Assembly: GCA_022695795.1 (NCBI GenBank)
Contig: MU404115.1
Coordinates: 124,001 to 188,000 of the forward strand
From: Biscogniauxia marginata
Lineage: Eukaryota > Ascomycota > Sordariomycetes > Xylariales > Xylariaceae
Direction: 5' to 3'
DNA length: 64,000 nucleotides
Shown: positions 1-12,106 of the stretch, piece by piece
Position numbering within the stretch: position 1 is the first letter of the stretch
How the letters are laid out: the number at the start of each line of letters is the position of its first letter
Program-made: the position numbers and the translations under genes
Notes under the pieces: generated by a model
Told to the model about the DNA's origin: nothing
Databases searched by the model: none
Seen by the model: the letters and a program-made list of their open reading frames with translations, nothing else

Positions 1-476
1 AATGGAGGGGTTTGCAATTGGATATAAGATATAATAAAGATTATATGCAATTAAATACTATGATCTAATCTGATAAGAAAGAAGCCCCGTATATCTGCAT
101 TGACCTCAAGTGATTAAGGTTGATGTGCCCCGTTCTAGCTTTATCTTATCTCTTCACTTTCAAAAACTCCCCCGATAACGGATTTCAGTTAGGTACTCCA
201 TATCCATTACCAGCTCACTACAAACTAGAGCTACACTTTTTATAACTTGCACCTATCCACCACCAATGGACGCCGGGTCCCAAACGCTCCTTCAGGGCGA
301 CCGTCAAGACCCCTAGCCTCACATCGCAGGACGCCGACCAAGCATACCTGAAGGGAGAAATACAAAAACAAAAAGGGAAAAAGTCCCGTTGACGAGGCAG
401 TTCGAGGGGTAGCAAAAGAAAAAGAAAAAGAAAAGAAAAAAACTCCCCCGGAGGGCAAAGTAAATCGACTCTCACC
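1..476. promoter_or_regulatory. Upstream region of the SAM carrier gene
   Basis: No gene is supported here. The last 120 bases before the start codon at 477 are purine-rich on the + strand (A/AG runs around 361-450), which is common in fungal 5' leaders. The start codon has a CACC-ATG context, favourable for initiation. The open frames on the minus strand are low-complexity translations of this purine tract and are not believable proteins. Confidence 0.4.
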
Positions 477-1496
477 ATGACGACCAACCCCCACAACCCC
501 CCCTTCACCGTCGCCCTCCTCGCCGGCGGCGTGGCCGGCACCACGGTCGACCTGTCGCTCTACCCGCTCGACACGCTGAAGACGCGCCTGCAGTCGCGCG
601 CCGGCTTCTTCGCCTCGGGCGGGTTCCGGGGCATATACCGCGGGGTGGGCAGCGCGCTCGTCGGGTCCGCGCCCGGCGCCGCCTTCTTCTTCTGCACGTA
701 CGAGGGGGTCAAAGACGTCTTGTCGTCGGCGCGGCGCGAGCGGAGGCGCGACCGGGACGCCATCGCCTTGCTTTCCTCCTCCTCCTCCTCCTCATCATCA
801 TCTTCTTCTTCTTCTTCCTCTCCTGGTAGTGATGAGGGGACGGAGAAGAGAAGAGACGCGGGAGAAGCAGAAGAAGAAGAAGAAGAAGGCGGCTGGCTCG
901 CCCCCGCCGCGGAGCACATGGTCGCCGCGAGCCTGGGCGAGGTGGCCGCGTGCGCCGTGCGCGTGCCCACCGAGGTGGTCAAGCAGCGGGCGCAGGCGGG
1001 CATGCACGGGGGCTCGAGCGCCGCGGCGCTGGGCGCCATACTGGCGCAGCGCTCCCACGCCGGCCTGTCGGGCGTGTGGCGGGAGCTGTACCGGGGGTGG
1101 GGCATCACGGTGCTGCGCGAGGTGCCGTTCACGGTCATCCAGTTCCCGCTGTGGGAGGCGCTGAAGGCGTGGGGGGCCCGCAGGCGCCGCCACGGCGACG
1201 TTGCGCCGGGGGAGGTCGGGGTCGTCGGCGCCGGCGAGAGCGCCCTGTACGGGAGCATATCGGGCGCGGTGGCCGCGGGCATCACGACGCCGCTCGACGT
1301 GCTCAAAACGCGCGTCATGCTGTCCCGCGAGCGGGAGAAGGTCTTCACCGTGCTCAGGGACCTGCTGGCCAACCACGGTATACGCCCCTTTTTCGCCGGC
1401 ATAGGGCCCAGGGTTATGTGGATCAGTGCCGGCGGCGCCATCTTCCTCGGCAGCTACCAATGGGCCGTTAATGCCTTGCAGGGCCGCATATCATGA
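477..1496 (+). CDS. PET8: Mitochondrial S-adenosylmethionine carrier
   Basis: Inner-membrane carrier that imports S-adenosylmethionine into mitochondria in exchange for S-adenosylhomocysteine (family knowledge for yeast Pet8/SAM5). The 339-residue frame shows the three tandem carrier repeats: a YPLDTLKTRLQ signature at about residues 29-39, VPTEVVKQRAQ near 163-173 and TPLDVLKTRVM near 273-283. The last repeat and the VPTEVVKQ form are typical of the SAM subfamily. It is about 55 residues longer than yeast Pet8 because a low-complexity insert (16 serines in a row, then a charged Glu-rich run) sits between helix 2 and helix 3, about residues 98-140. No intron is needed. The carrier family is certain; the SAM substrate is likely. 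It converges with the WDR48-like gene, about 300 bases away. Confidence 0.88.
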   Translation: MTTNPHNPPFTVALLAGGVAGTTVDLSLYPLDTLKTRLQSRAGFFASGGFRGIYRGVGSALVGSAPGAAFFFCTYEGVKDVLSSARRERRRDRDAIALLSSSSSSSSSSSSSSSSPGSDEGTEKRRDAGEAEEEEEEGGWLAPAAEHMVAASLGEVAACAVRVPTEVVKQRAQAGMHGGSSAAALGAILAQRSHAGLSGVWRELYRGWGITVLREVPFTVIQFPLWEALKAWGARRRRHGDVAPGEVGVVGAGESALYGSISGAVAAGITTPLDVLKTRVMLSREREKVFTVLRDLLANHGIRPFFAGIGPRVMWISAGGAIFLGSYQWAVNALQGRIS

Positions 1497-1795
1497 CCCT
1501 TTTCATGGAGCATAAATAATACAACATCATGGCATAAAAAAGGTTTTAAACAATAATAAAAGAGACCGGAAAAAGGACCCGAGGTAGGTAAATGCCTCAT
1601 CGGTGTGTATAATCTTGTGTGGCATATATACTAGGAACACCCTCCAATTCACCTGACTAGAAGTGATATACAGGATGAATATTTGTACAAAATCCTAGAT
1701 GGGAACACCCTCCCCCTTCTTTTTGGTTTTTAGATACACCAGATATAGAAATCAACATGATACCCTCTTCATGACATATCGGTTCCATCTTCGTT

Positions 1796-4700
1796 TCAAC
1801 TCACTGCAGCCACGGCTGCGGCCGCGGAAGGCGAAGGCAACGTTGCCTCCGATTGTTCTTCAGCCTTAGAAGTTGGCGCTTCATCGGCTTTTGGGGTTTC
1901 CTTTGGTATCTCCTTTCGGCCATTCGCTTTGTAGTAAAGGACAACATCGTTCCCTCCTTTCCAGACATGCGCCCGGAGCGTTGCGAGACTCATCGCGTTT
2001 GGTAGTAGCTTATTGTTCAGGTCAGCCGGCCACTCCAAGACGTACACAAGCCTGTTTGGTTTCTTACCTGGTCATTACAGTATAGTTCTAAATATTCCTC
2101 AGGCTTGAGCGCGTCTGGCTCGGGTTCTTCGGGCGCTGGGTCAATCCGCTCGGCTATATAAGCCAATATCTTCTTGACCCGCAACATCCTATTTGCGTTG
2201 AGACGATTGTTACCGTCGGCTGCTGCTGCAAGGCTAGGGAGTGAGTCTTGCCATGGGTGCAGTACGAACGAGACTTTAACGGGGTCTTTTGGGGGTATCG
2301 AATTCTAGGAACAATTAGCCTAGGGCTAAGTTAAGATTTTGACATAAATATTGATAACTCACAAGTAGGAGAACCTCGCCCAACCACATGGGGGCTTTTT
2401 CTTCAATGATGTCGACGTCCGCGCCTACAGTTGTCACTGTGCCACGATACAGGTCGGCGCTGCCGCCAGATGCCTCCTCCTGGAGGATGACTTTCGTGCC
2501 AGACGGAAGTCGTAACATCGGCGTATCAATGGGCAGACTTGGTGTTATCTTTGTCTCAATTATCTTCTCTGGGTTTTCGAGGATTTGTTTCTCATAGTCG
2601 TTGTGGATCTTTTGAATCACGCCGCGGAAATTATCGTCGACCTCTTTCTCGTGATTTGATGACGACTCAGACTTGTTTTCCTCTGGCTTCTCTTCTACCA
2701 CGGTCGGCTTTTCGGCAGTGGTTGATGACGCTGATCGTCCTATCTTCCTGCTACCAAACCCCATTCCCATCCGAAATTTCTTGAACGGTGTGCCCGGAGA
2801 CTTGCTACTATCCTTCTCCTTATCTTTCGTTTCGGTAGGTGACTTTAAACTCTCTTCTTTAGTCGGTGGTTGATCGCTTGTTATCGGTGTCGTAGCCGGT
2901 TTAGGGAGTGCATCTGCCGAGCTGATCCCACCTGAAAAATAATCCTCGCCGGAAGGCCGATTTGTTTGAAATGATCGTTTATCAGTCGGACTAGGAGTAG
3001 GGACCTTCTCGGGAACTCCTGGTAAATGTCCACCGGGAGTAGCGACCCCTATTCCTAGGCTTGGGGTCATTGGAAAATTGCTTCCGCTTGCTCTTGGGGT
3101 TGTCGCTGATGAGTTGCCAACCTCCCAGCTATGAGTATCCGTAGGAGGAATCTGTATCGACAATGGTGGGTTAAGCCGGGCCGCAGCCTGTCGTCTCTCT
3201 ACGATCTCGTTGAGTTTCTGCCTGTGTGCTTCGTCGCGCTTGATCTCCTCGTCAATCAGGTTGGCGAAGAGATAACGAAGGATCCATCTTCCGAGGTTGA
3301 CTACCATGGTGTTAGCCAAAGTGCTATCATATACAATTTGCGCGTCGTACTTCTCTGATCTTCCCGGAAATCTACAGGCTCCTCTAAGATTAGTTCATCG
3401 GCGTACATTTCGGCATCAAAGCAATTAAATGGTTCTAGGACAACCGTTAAATTTCCAGAGCTCGTGTCGATGGAACACCAAGGTGCCACAGCTTCGAGGG
3501 TATTAATTTCAGGTTCAACATCTTCCAGATGCCTCTTGCCGAACCTCTGAATCACTGTACACTGCTGGAGATTAGCCGGGTCCCAGCTCTATGCGCAAAG
3601 ATATTCCACTTACTCTAATAAGGTCCCAGAGCAAAACATCGCCAGCAGTGTCAAGTGTCAAGACCCGCCTCCTATCGTTCAGGAGTTTGTGCTTGACCAA
3701 TCCATTCTGGCCTTCAATAGTCTCCTCCGGCAGGTGGTGAATAGGCTCGATGACGGGAACAACCGGATCGGCAAGGATTTCCGACCCTTTCCTGCCCATG
3801 ATGGCGGTGGCCAGACTAGATTCGGACCGGCTATAGATACTAAGATCGGGCGGGAAAGATGCGGTATTCGATATCTTCAGGATGGATTTTGCCGGGATTT
3901 CCTTTTTGGACGACCCGTTGACCGAGACTATAGAGGTATGTCTGGACGTTGAGGCCATGCTTCCTGACCGCATATGGCGGAAAACCTCTGGTATCCGGGC
4001 ATCAGGTCCCGTTTCAACGCTCGTCCACCTATTAACTGAAGAACTAGAGGTCGCCGTCCAGATATAATCGCCGCAAGCAACGACCTTATTAGCACCATCA
4101 TGCTCTTGGGCGACGGCTACCGATAAACCGTCGTCTAATTCAGTCGTCCCCCGAGTGTCGGTCTTCACAATCAGGCCAGAACGATCGCTGCTGTAGAAAA
4201 CGCCAAGATCAGGGTCCTCGGAGAATAGCGACCAGACGCTGTCATTGTGCATGGTAAAGGTGTACATGCATCTACCCGCGGTGACGCTCCACACTTTGAT
4301 GGTCTGGTCAGAGCTCGCAGTCATGACAGTGTCCCCTGCCTCATTCATGAGGATAGCTCGGATGTTATCCGTATGTCCAACAAACTTGGTGATGCGCTTG
4401 CCGGACTTGGGATCCCATAAGCGCACAATGGACTCTGGGCCACCGCTGGCCAATATGCTCCGACCTACACTCATGGCATATACAGAACCCTTCTCGGTGA
4501 CCTCTTCGCCACTAACATCGATCTCCAGGGACTTTCCCTTGCCATTGAGATCCCAGAGGTATATTTTGCGGTCGAGCCCTCCCGAAGCAACCCAGTCTCC
4601 CGAGGCGGGTGTCGCGACACACTTGACGTAGTCGGCATGCTGGCCGATGGTGTGAGCCTCCGTATCTCCACGCGAGGGTCGCCATACTTTGACGGTCAAA

Positions 4701-5310
4701 TCGGAGGAAGCGGAGACGAGGGCAGAATTGTTGGAGGCGAGCACGATGTCGTTTATCCAGTGGGTGTGGGCTTGGGTCGAGGCGCGGAACTTGGTAGTCG
4801 GCGTAGGCTTCGAATCAACGCCAGGGAAGCCACTAGAATGGCCGGTCAGGTCAAGATTGAGGTCCCAAGCACAGACGACACCGTCCCTACCGCCAGAGTA
4901 GCTATGCGACAATTGTTCAGCAGACGAATCGCTCGCGGCGCGACATGGGAGCGGGTCGGCAACCTACAGAATAGCATTGTCTCGGTCGACGGCAAGGCCA
5001 TTTACGCCAAGTCTGTGACCGCCAGACGAGGAATGATCAAGCTCGAGGACTACAGTAACGACCAATGGTTAGAAACGGGCGTGTATGGTTCGATTGAAAG
5101 TAAAAGCTAGAGCTAGAGCTACGCTGATAACGCGGTACCCCACGATCCGGTGAGTTTATGAAGGGAGATGCGGGGCGGTGAGGACCATTAGGAACTACTT
5201 TAGAGTTATGATGCCATGGATTACATATCTATAGATATAGAGGGTGAACAAGACGAAGGGCCGGGACGGGACGAACCATAGCTTATCCTCTGGCGCGCCT
5301 TTCTGGCCAT
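1796..5310 (-). CDS. WDR48/bun107-type WD40 protein, seven exons
   Basis: WD40 scaffold that binds and activates ubiquitin-specific proteases (WDR48/UAF1 in animals, bun107 with Ubp9 in fission yeast). Exons, in minus-strand order: 5310-5277, 5049-4968, 4901-3614, 3561-3351, 3300-2363, 2304-2068, 2008-1796. They sum to 3003 nt, giving 1000 residues in frame. The first exon encodes only [11 protein letters not shown] plus one base; splicing then rejoins motifs such as [15 protein letters not shown] and [16 protein letters not shown]. Residues about 20-470 form the beta-propeller. A Ser/Pro/Lys-rich disordered linker spans about 570-760, and the conserved C-terminal WDR48 domain (DUF3337) lies at about 835-980, including [13 protein letters not shown]. 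Introns are 227, 66, 52, 50, 58 and 59 nt; the first is unusually long for this window. The family call is strong. The catalytic partner in this species is inferred. Confidence 0.9.
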
Positions 5311-7703
5311 GGCGAAAGGACGGTCATGCGAAAAAGCGAGCGCTCTACCAACCAATGCGACGTGGATGTATAAGGGTATGTGGTATGAGGTATGATGTAT
5401 GAGGTTAGGTGTGTAGGTACCTAAGGCATGTAATAAGAAGCAGGTAATAAAGCAATCAGAGGAAGGGTTCGCACTACTGTGGGTAGAGGTCTCCTGATCT
5501 TGGCCTATAGTTTGGCCCGATATCATTACGTACAGGGCACCTACAGGGGGAATAGCGTCATAACCGTCCCCCACCAGATGACCTCGAGGCCCCTGTAAAC
5601 CCTAGGAACCTAGCTTCCCCGCCTTATAAGACATGTCCTGCAGGATTGAGATGCGAGCAGGTTCCACGAGCCAATCAAGACTGGCCTTTTCAACCACAAC
5701 GGGTATAGCCGCCATACACTAAGGTCAATACCAACTTTATGTGGTATTAGATATCGGCTTTCCTCTTCTTCCTGACATTCTCATTATCCATACCTACAGG
5801 TAACCAATAAGTACACGTCCCAAAAAGAAAGAAAAAGAGAAAAAGAAAACACCTTCATACGCCGTGCCGCATCATGAAGTATTCATCGACCGCTGTGAAC
5901 AAGCTCGAGGGCCGCCTCCCTCGTCCCTCGGAGCCAGTTCCAACACCGTTCATCAAACCGCATAAGAAATTAACATCGCTTTCATGGACAGATCTGGGAA
6001 CCAAGCACCAGGACGAAGCCTGCTCTCCCTCCTCATCGAACTCTGGATCGCCATTTTTTTTATTTTTTTTCCTTAATAGAGGACTTCGAAGCGGATTCCC
6101 CTAAACCTCCGTCTCCGAGCGGCATAGTTCCTCACGTAATTGCTGTTCAGTATGGCCGTCTCCCTAGGCATCTCGAACCCTGAGGCGCAGTGAAAGCAGG
6201 AGTGTGACCGTGATCCGAGTATAAATGTGATACTCACACCGCCTAGAATATTAGAACAAAGCCGGATAACCCCTTGTACCCCAATGTCGCGCAAACACTC
6301 GAACGTATCACAGACCTCAGTCGATATACCGCCCAAGTCTACGGCTCGGCATGTTGCACAGGTGGTCACTCTCAGGATTGAGATGCACATTATCGTCAGC
6401 TGCAGTCCAGTGTCTGTCTGCGAAGTATAGTGTTATCTTAGCTGGGTGTCGAGCTAGGGGGTGTCGGAACCGAGGTCAAGTCGAGGAAACTTGCACTATT
6501 GTGTGCCACGATCGCTGGCAAAACTTGTGCAAGCCACTGAGTAAAGGATGGATATAGAGTCCGGGTCACCAAGGTTACTTGTTGGTGCTTTTATGGGCTT
6601 TTGGGACGCTAGGAGGAGTAGGTGAAAAATGTAAGTGATGATGCTGTCCGACTCATATTATTATTATCCCAGGCTGAGTGAGCATTGCTTGACCTAAAAG
6701 ATGAGCATCGATGTCTTGGTGTTATGTGGAATGTTGTGTGGAATATAAGGAAAGGCTGGAGCTAATATTCAACAAATCTCCTCCCAGGAACCAACTAGAG
6801 ATATAATGCAAGAGACATCGACTTCTAGGAATCGTCCTGCCTGGGTCCTTGGTGAACGGCTTCTCAGGGAACCTGATGGACTGACTGCCTGCCTTAGCAA
6901 CTTACATGTCTGTACTGGCTGGCTATGGGCACAGCTACCGCCTGAGGCCTCTGGACCCCGTTCTATAGGCAGCTTAGGTAATGCCCCTGCGTTCTAGAAG
7001 CCATCCCGAAGGAGACAGCACAAGGACTCGTTGTCCCACCAGAGTCGATAATAACCTTGTATAATCCAGAACAAAGGAGGGAACAAAGTCGCACCAGATC
7101 ACAACTTTTGATTCATCCTTACTCACGCAGTTCGGTTCGGGCTGCTTTGACCACAGGTCATATTAACTTGGACAGGTCTCTCCCGCGCCTCACCTACCAT
7201 CCTTTGAACCACCCTTCTAGATCACCAACAATGGTCAGCCAAATTTCATAAATAGAGGAACCAGTCTTCAAGAACATGTAGGACCCAAACTTGATCGTTC
7301 AAAGAAGACATACTGTGTGTCACATGCTCTTTTTCTTTTTCTTTTTTTTTTTTTTGAAGCTCATTTTATTTTATCGAACCAGTATTCTCTTGTCAATATT
7401 GCATCGCCTTACTCGCACCGGCTGTTGAGTTGAAACCGTATTGTTCTTATTCCATACATTCATATTCACCACCATACCATCTCTACTTCTGTCGCCTTAT
7501 TTTTTTCAAAACAAGCAAATACTTTCATTTCAGTTGTTCTCTTAATTGCGACGACGACTACGACACCTACTCAATCCTCTCTATTTCTTACTTTAATAAG
7601 TAAAAATAAAAGGAAGGAAAAGGGTACCACCATCCAACATCGATCATTTGCCCCTACATCTCCTAACCTATCCTACCAAGACTAGCATACGTACATACAC
7701 ACC
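5311..7703. other. Gene-poor spacer
   Basis: About 2.4 kb with only short open frames. A 76-codon frame at 5874-6104 begins after an A/AG-rich leader but ends in a poly-Phe translation of a T-run and resembles no family I know. A T-rich run sits at 7330-7356. The 350 bases before 7704 are pyrimidine- and A-rich and probably hold the promoter and leader of the small gene at 7704. Nothing else is supported. Confidence 0.4.
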
Positions 7704-8386
7704 ATGTGCATCGAGGTCTGGACGCGCTTCGCGGATTGCCGCCACAAGCAATACCAGAACACCTTCCCCTGTCACATCGCCCGGAGATGCCAGCCCGGTG
7801 ACGATATGCTCCTCGGGGAGCCCGTCTTCCTCCCTGCGAGACCGCCGAGGATGCCTCCGGGCCTGTTGGACTGTCACGTGCGCGTCGCCACCCGTCCCTG
7901 CGCCGGGACCTGCGCCGAGTGCCGGAAGAACAAGCTCAGACCCAAGCAAGAGGGCGCGCTCCATTCCTCTTCTTCCTCCGATGCGGCTCTCCCCCCCACT
8001 GAGACCTCATCATCAACAGTATCTTCATCGTGTAAGAGCGTTCCGCTTCTCGGTACCATCCAGGAGTAAAAGCTAGCAAGAGATAGGAGGAAGAAAGAAG
8101 GCGGAGGAGACTGCTTCTTCTCCTTCTTCTTCTTCTTCTTCTTTTTCTTCTTAGTTTTATTTGATTTTTTATATTTGCTAACACTCCAGAAAAAACAGCA
8201 CGGAGGGTAACCAGTCCGTCACCAGATCCACAGGCGCTAGAGCGGGTACGGCAGTCGTTCATCAAGATCACGGAGGAGCAGCGCATGGTGTCAGGGAGTT
8301 CGGCAGGGGGGCGGAGCAGAGCGGGATCGTCTGGAAGCTCAAAGCCGGAGGACCGGGATCAGGATCAGGCTAGACCATCTAGATAA
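7704..8386 (+). CDS. Small cysteine-rich protein, two exons
   Basis: Hypothetical protein of 171 residues if exon 1 (7704-8031) is spliced to exon 2 (8199-8386), a 167-nt intron with donor GTAAGA. The N-terminal part has regularly spaced Cys/His residues (MCIEVW, FADCRHK, FPCHIARRCQPGDD, LDCHVRV, RPCAGTCAECRK), which looks like a small metal-binding or disulfide-rich module. It resembles cysteine-rich proteins of unknown function that I associate with ascomycetes, beginning MC and containing a CNLARQCQPGDD-like segment. Exon 2 adds a Ser/Arg-rich tail containing an acidic-basic helix-like stretch (SFIKITEEQRM). Without splicing the protein would stop at 8069 with 121 residues. The intron contains a (TTC)n tract at about 8110-8153. 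The acceptor used is a judgement: a nearer-upstream AG would create a stop. Function unknown. Confidence 0.6.
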
Positions 8387-11300
8387 AAAAGAAATCACAG
8401 TTCATATGTCAGGAGGAGGGGGGCCGTTGATGACGTAGCAAAAGACCAAAGGAAGGCGAAAAAAAAGAAAAATATCCCCTGAGTCCGGTTCTATAGGACC
8501 ATATTCCATGTACATAAGCGGGGAGGGTTTTGCATCTGACGGGAACAAAAAAGGAGGGTGGGAAAGGGTCATCATACTTAGTTGGTAGGGGTAATTACGC
8601 AAAATAATCCTAGGTGCGTAAGGGGGAGGCAGGCGTGCTATTTATTGCATATAGTGCAAAGATTTCTGGCTCTACCTGCATCTTTATAAGCCATCGGCTT
8701 ATCATTAACACGCCTCTTTACCATGCCTCTATTTATGTCGGACTCTCCCCCCCTTTTCCTTTCCTTTTCTATTTGCCTCACGCTCCTATACTTCACGTTT
8801 GCCTATATTTCATATTCGAAACCTCCTTTTTCGAGTGTGATAAAAAAACACATAGGCTAATGATGTACCTTGGTCTATTGAGTGCCTAGAAGCTTTGCTG
8901 GTTGAAATCTAAAGTCGCTTTGTCTCTTATCCATGAGATAATTTTAATATTGCGATAAAGTGTCGATTCTCCCATACGAAACTTCCCCTCGATGTTGTCA
9001 GGTTGTCTGCCTGTAGAAAGCGATTTCGACAATGCATGACACCTTCTTACTGTATCCTGCCAGGCAGGCAAGACTACCTACCTAATATTCAAAATATGAA
9101 AGTATTTGAAAGTTAAATTCTATAAAAATCGGTATATTCCTAACTCTATATAGGTCTGTTAATTCAAACTCTACATGGGAGGTGTTCAGTCTTTCCCCCT
9201 TCCTTTCCACCTTCCTTTCCCACTTCTTCCCCCCCCCTTTCTTCGACCATAACCCCTTCACATGAAGCAGCAAGAAAACTCCCTATTCTACCCAACCCAA
9301 CCACACACCACCAAGCTACAGTCAACAAACGTGTTTTAGTACAGATCATAAAAAAAGCTAGCAACTAATCCTCATCATTTACATCTTTAAAGGGTATGTT
9401 TAAGATTATTGTAAAAGAAATATTCCCTAATCGCCCTAACGACATAACGTCAACAACATCAGTTAATACCTTCTGATGACCTCGGCTACTATGGTCCTGG
9501 ATCATCATCACGATAACCGTGGATTGCCTCGGGAAGCTCACAGCCGCTCAATATGGTTCAGCACCCAGACGCTACTGCCTCTACTCCTCGTGAGCTCGAA
9601 CTTTGTCGTCGTCGAGCTGCTGGATCATGTGGGCGCAGTGCAGTGCGTGTGGTTAGAAGCCTAGGAGCTGGGCATCGGCCTCACCCCTTACCTGGGCGCT
9701 GCTACTCTCTAGCAAGAAGGAGCATCTGGCGATGGGCTACAAAGGCGTAGGTTATTTGGATAGGCAGATCGGACGGCTTTGCGGTCGACACACCCATCGC
9801 CTTGGCTCTATGCTCTATGCTTAGGTTATTCTTCAGCCTTCGTCTATTTTCCCCTAATCCACCACCCTCAAGCCTCCGGGGAGTTTAGGACGAGCCACTA
9901 GACTAGCTCCGTCGTCGCTGAGATAACATCAAGGTCTACCAATAGCTGGGGGAGAAACCTGTTCCCACTCCGTTGTCGAGTTCTAGAATCCCTTGTTGAC
10001 TCGCCGTCGCTCGATGTCTAGCCCCGTGAGTCAGGCAGTCGCCTCGTGGACTTGGCCCGGCGCGAGCTTGGCTAGCGCACCATACCATCGGTAGACATCT
10101 AATAGCCGATCTGCCGGCACATGTGTGTGTTCAAGCCTCACATCGACCTTCTTCCAAGGTTGTCTCAAAATTTCCCAGTCCAGTGTGGCGTGATACAGCT
10201 CGGGACTTCTGATTTTCCCTAGCGGATTTGCGCGTAGGTAGGCAGGAGAGGATGGGGAAATTCCGCATGTCATGACATACCTAAATCAGAACAAAAGTGG
10301 TTGTTTGTCCCCTTTTGGCTTCAAGGTACTGTACGTTCGCAGCCAACGGGTACGGTACATTGCTACGATGTAGGGGCCATAGCCAGCAACGTGGGAAAAT
10401 AGCGTGTCCTGTATTCACTGAGATACGAGTTTAGTGGCTAGGACAATGGCGTGTAAACGTAAGGGGGCTACAGACTTAGGGGCGCCGGCGCTACGGTACG
10501 TGTCTAGGCTCAGATGGCTGTCTTCCCAGAATGAAAATCGTCCGATCAGAGACGAAAGATTTGTCACATAGCCAGGTACTAGCGTCGTGTTCTGATAGGT
10601 AACGGGGTGCTAAATCGGTAATCAATTCTCGACTGGGCTAATCACTGAGGAAGAGGCGTTTTTTTGACTCGAGGCTACCAGATCCCATCTATCGGTTGCT
10701 AACCGGGATACGTTATTATTTTCCGAGCGGGTCTGTTCTGCTACCTTAATGGTAGTCTCGATAGAGTGTTTACTTTGTTGTGATTAGCCTGGGGAGGCGC
10801 TCCTTAGTTGTCGATCTTATTCGCGTGCTCGAACTGCACGTCAAAGAGTACTCTCCCTAGCGGCCCTCTAACGAAGGAATGGTCAAGAAACGAGGCGAGC
10901 TGATAGTAGGAAGTGGCCCGGCCGGTTTTAGGACTACACTTCGGCGATCTAGTGGTCAGCTAACAATCGACGTAACGGTGAAAGCGAGTCAGATACTAAT
11001 CGATGTGTGGAGCGTCGTAGTCGACAATGTAATACGCTAGCTCTACCTTTTCATATGACGGCGTACCAGTGACACCAGCACTGTTAGCCCATTTTAAGTA
11101 TCACCAGAACTGTGCAGTACATAGTAATTACGTTGCTTGTCTAAGTTTCAGATAGTAGCTGAGTTCCTAGCCAAAGTACATTGCTTGAGCTATATGATAG
11201 CTCGTGCCGCCCAACTATCATTAGTCTGATACCGGTACCGGTACCGATAGCAAAAGGCTACATGGTGATGTGACTTGTAACAGGTCTCATAAACGTTGGC

Positions 11301-12106
11301 TTACGTTTGCCCATACCCACAGCACTAACAACTTCAAAATATAGCGAAAAGTGATATCACTCGGCTATTTCGGCCGCTAGGAGGCTATTGTTATGCCTTG
11401 TAACGGTAGACTCAGAAGGACTTTCGGCGAACTTCTCAACCCGAACAGGGGTGTAGTTGTTTACCTGGTGAAAACTATGGACTCGAAGGAGAAAAACTCC
11501 AAGGGGGGTAGGCGATGATGACTAGGTACCCCAGCTTTCGTGATTGCAACTCTAACCATTCTCCTGGGCCTGTCACTCATGTTATTAAACCATACTCAGC
11601 TAGTAAGGGGTTGTTGTAGGACTCACTGGTGTAATTACAGCTGTACTGTCCTCTTAGAATTCAGAATATCGTTGCTTCTTTGATGTCTCTTAGTTCGCTG
11701 TAGTGATGTAGGAATAAAACACCATGGACTCGACGGCCTAACTAAGTTTGGTTATGGGGGCGTCATAGGCGTCTCTTCCTCCGTAGCTCGGTAGTAGGCC
11801 TAGAACTTGAGTGTGCTCAGATTAGCTCCGATAGCTTCGTACCGTACTAGATGCGCCATGTGGGCGTTCAGCACCTGTCAAATCAGTACGCCTTCGGTCT
11901 CGTCTCCTAGTCTTGCTAGTCTGCTCGACAACAGAGGTTGCATGCTGCTTCACTACCCACCCCTATTCAGATTAAATCATGATTTCTGTTTCAAGGGGGA
12001 CAATAAGAACCCGACGAACGGGACAACGACCGAACTATCGGCCCATGCATCTACACAAGTTTTTGTGTGACCGTAGTTTACCTTCGGTCGATAACTTTTC
12101 TGTATA
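8387..12106. other. Gene-poor tract upstream of the MHYT gene
   Basis: About 3.7 kb without a supportable gene. From about 9.7 to 12.0 kb all six frames are broken by frequent stops, while base composition stays near the genomic level and TA-containing words (CTAG, TAG, TAC) are common. This is compatible with a decayed coding or transposon sequence, but no family is recognisable. Minus-strand fragments near 9750-10270 have plausible codon composition but are broken by stops and frame changes. A small CCGGTA triple repeat lies at about 11230-11246. Confidence 0.35.

Noticed and set aside
560..1441. Long minus-strand frames opposite the SAM carrier (293 and 220 codons)
   Set aside because: They are shadows of the GC-rich carrier gene; their translations are low-complexity and resemble no family.
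5325..5375. tRNA-like string on the minus strand (TTGGTAGAGCGCTCGCTT), similar to the D-arm and anticodon arm of a tRNA
   Set aside because: No matching acceptor stem, no anticodon arm that closes and no GGTTCGA-type B box downstream; it lies in the leader of the WDR48-like gene and is best seen as chance.
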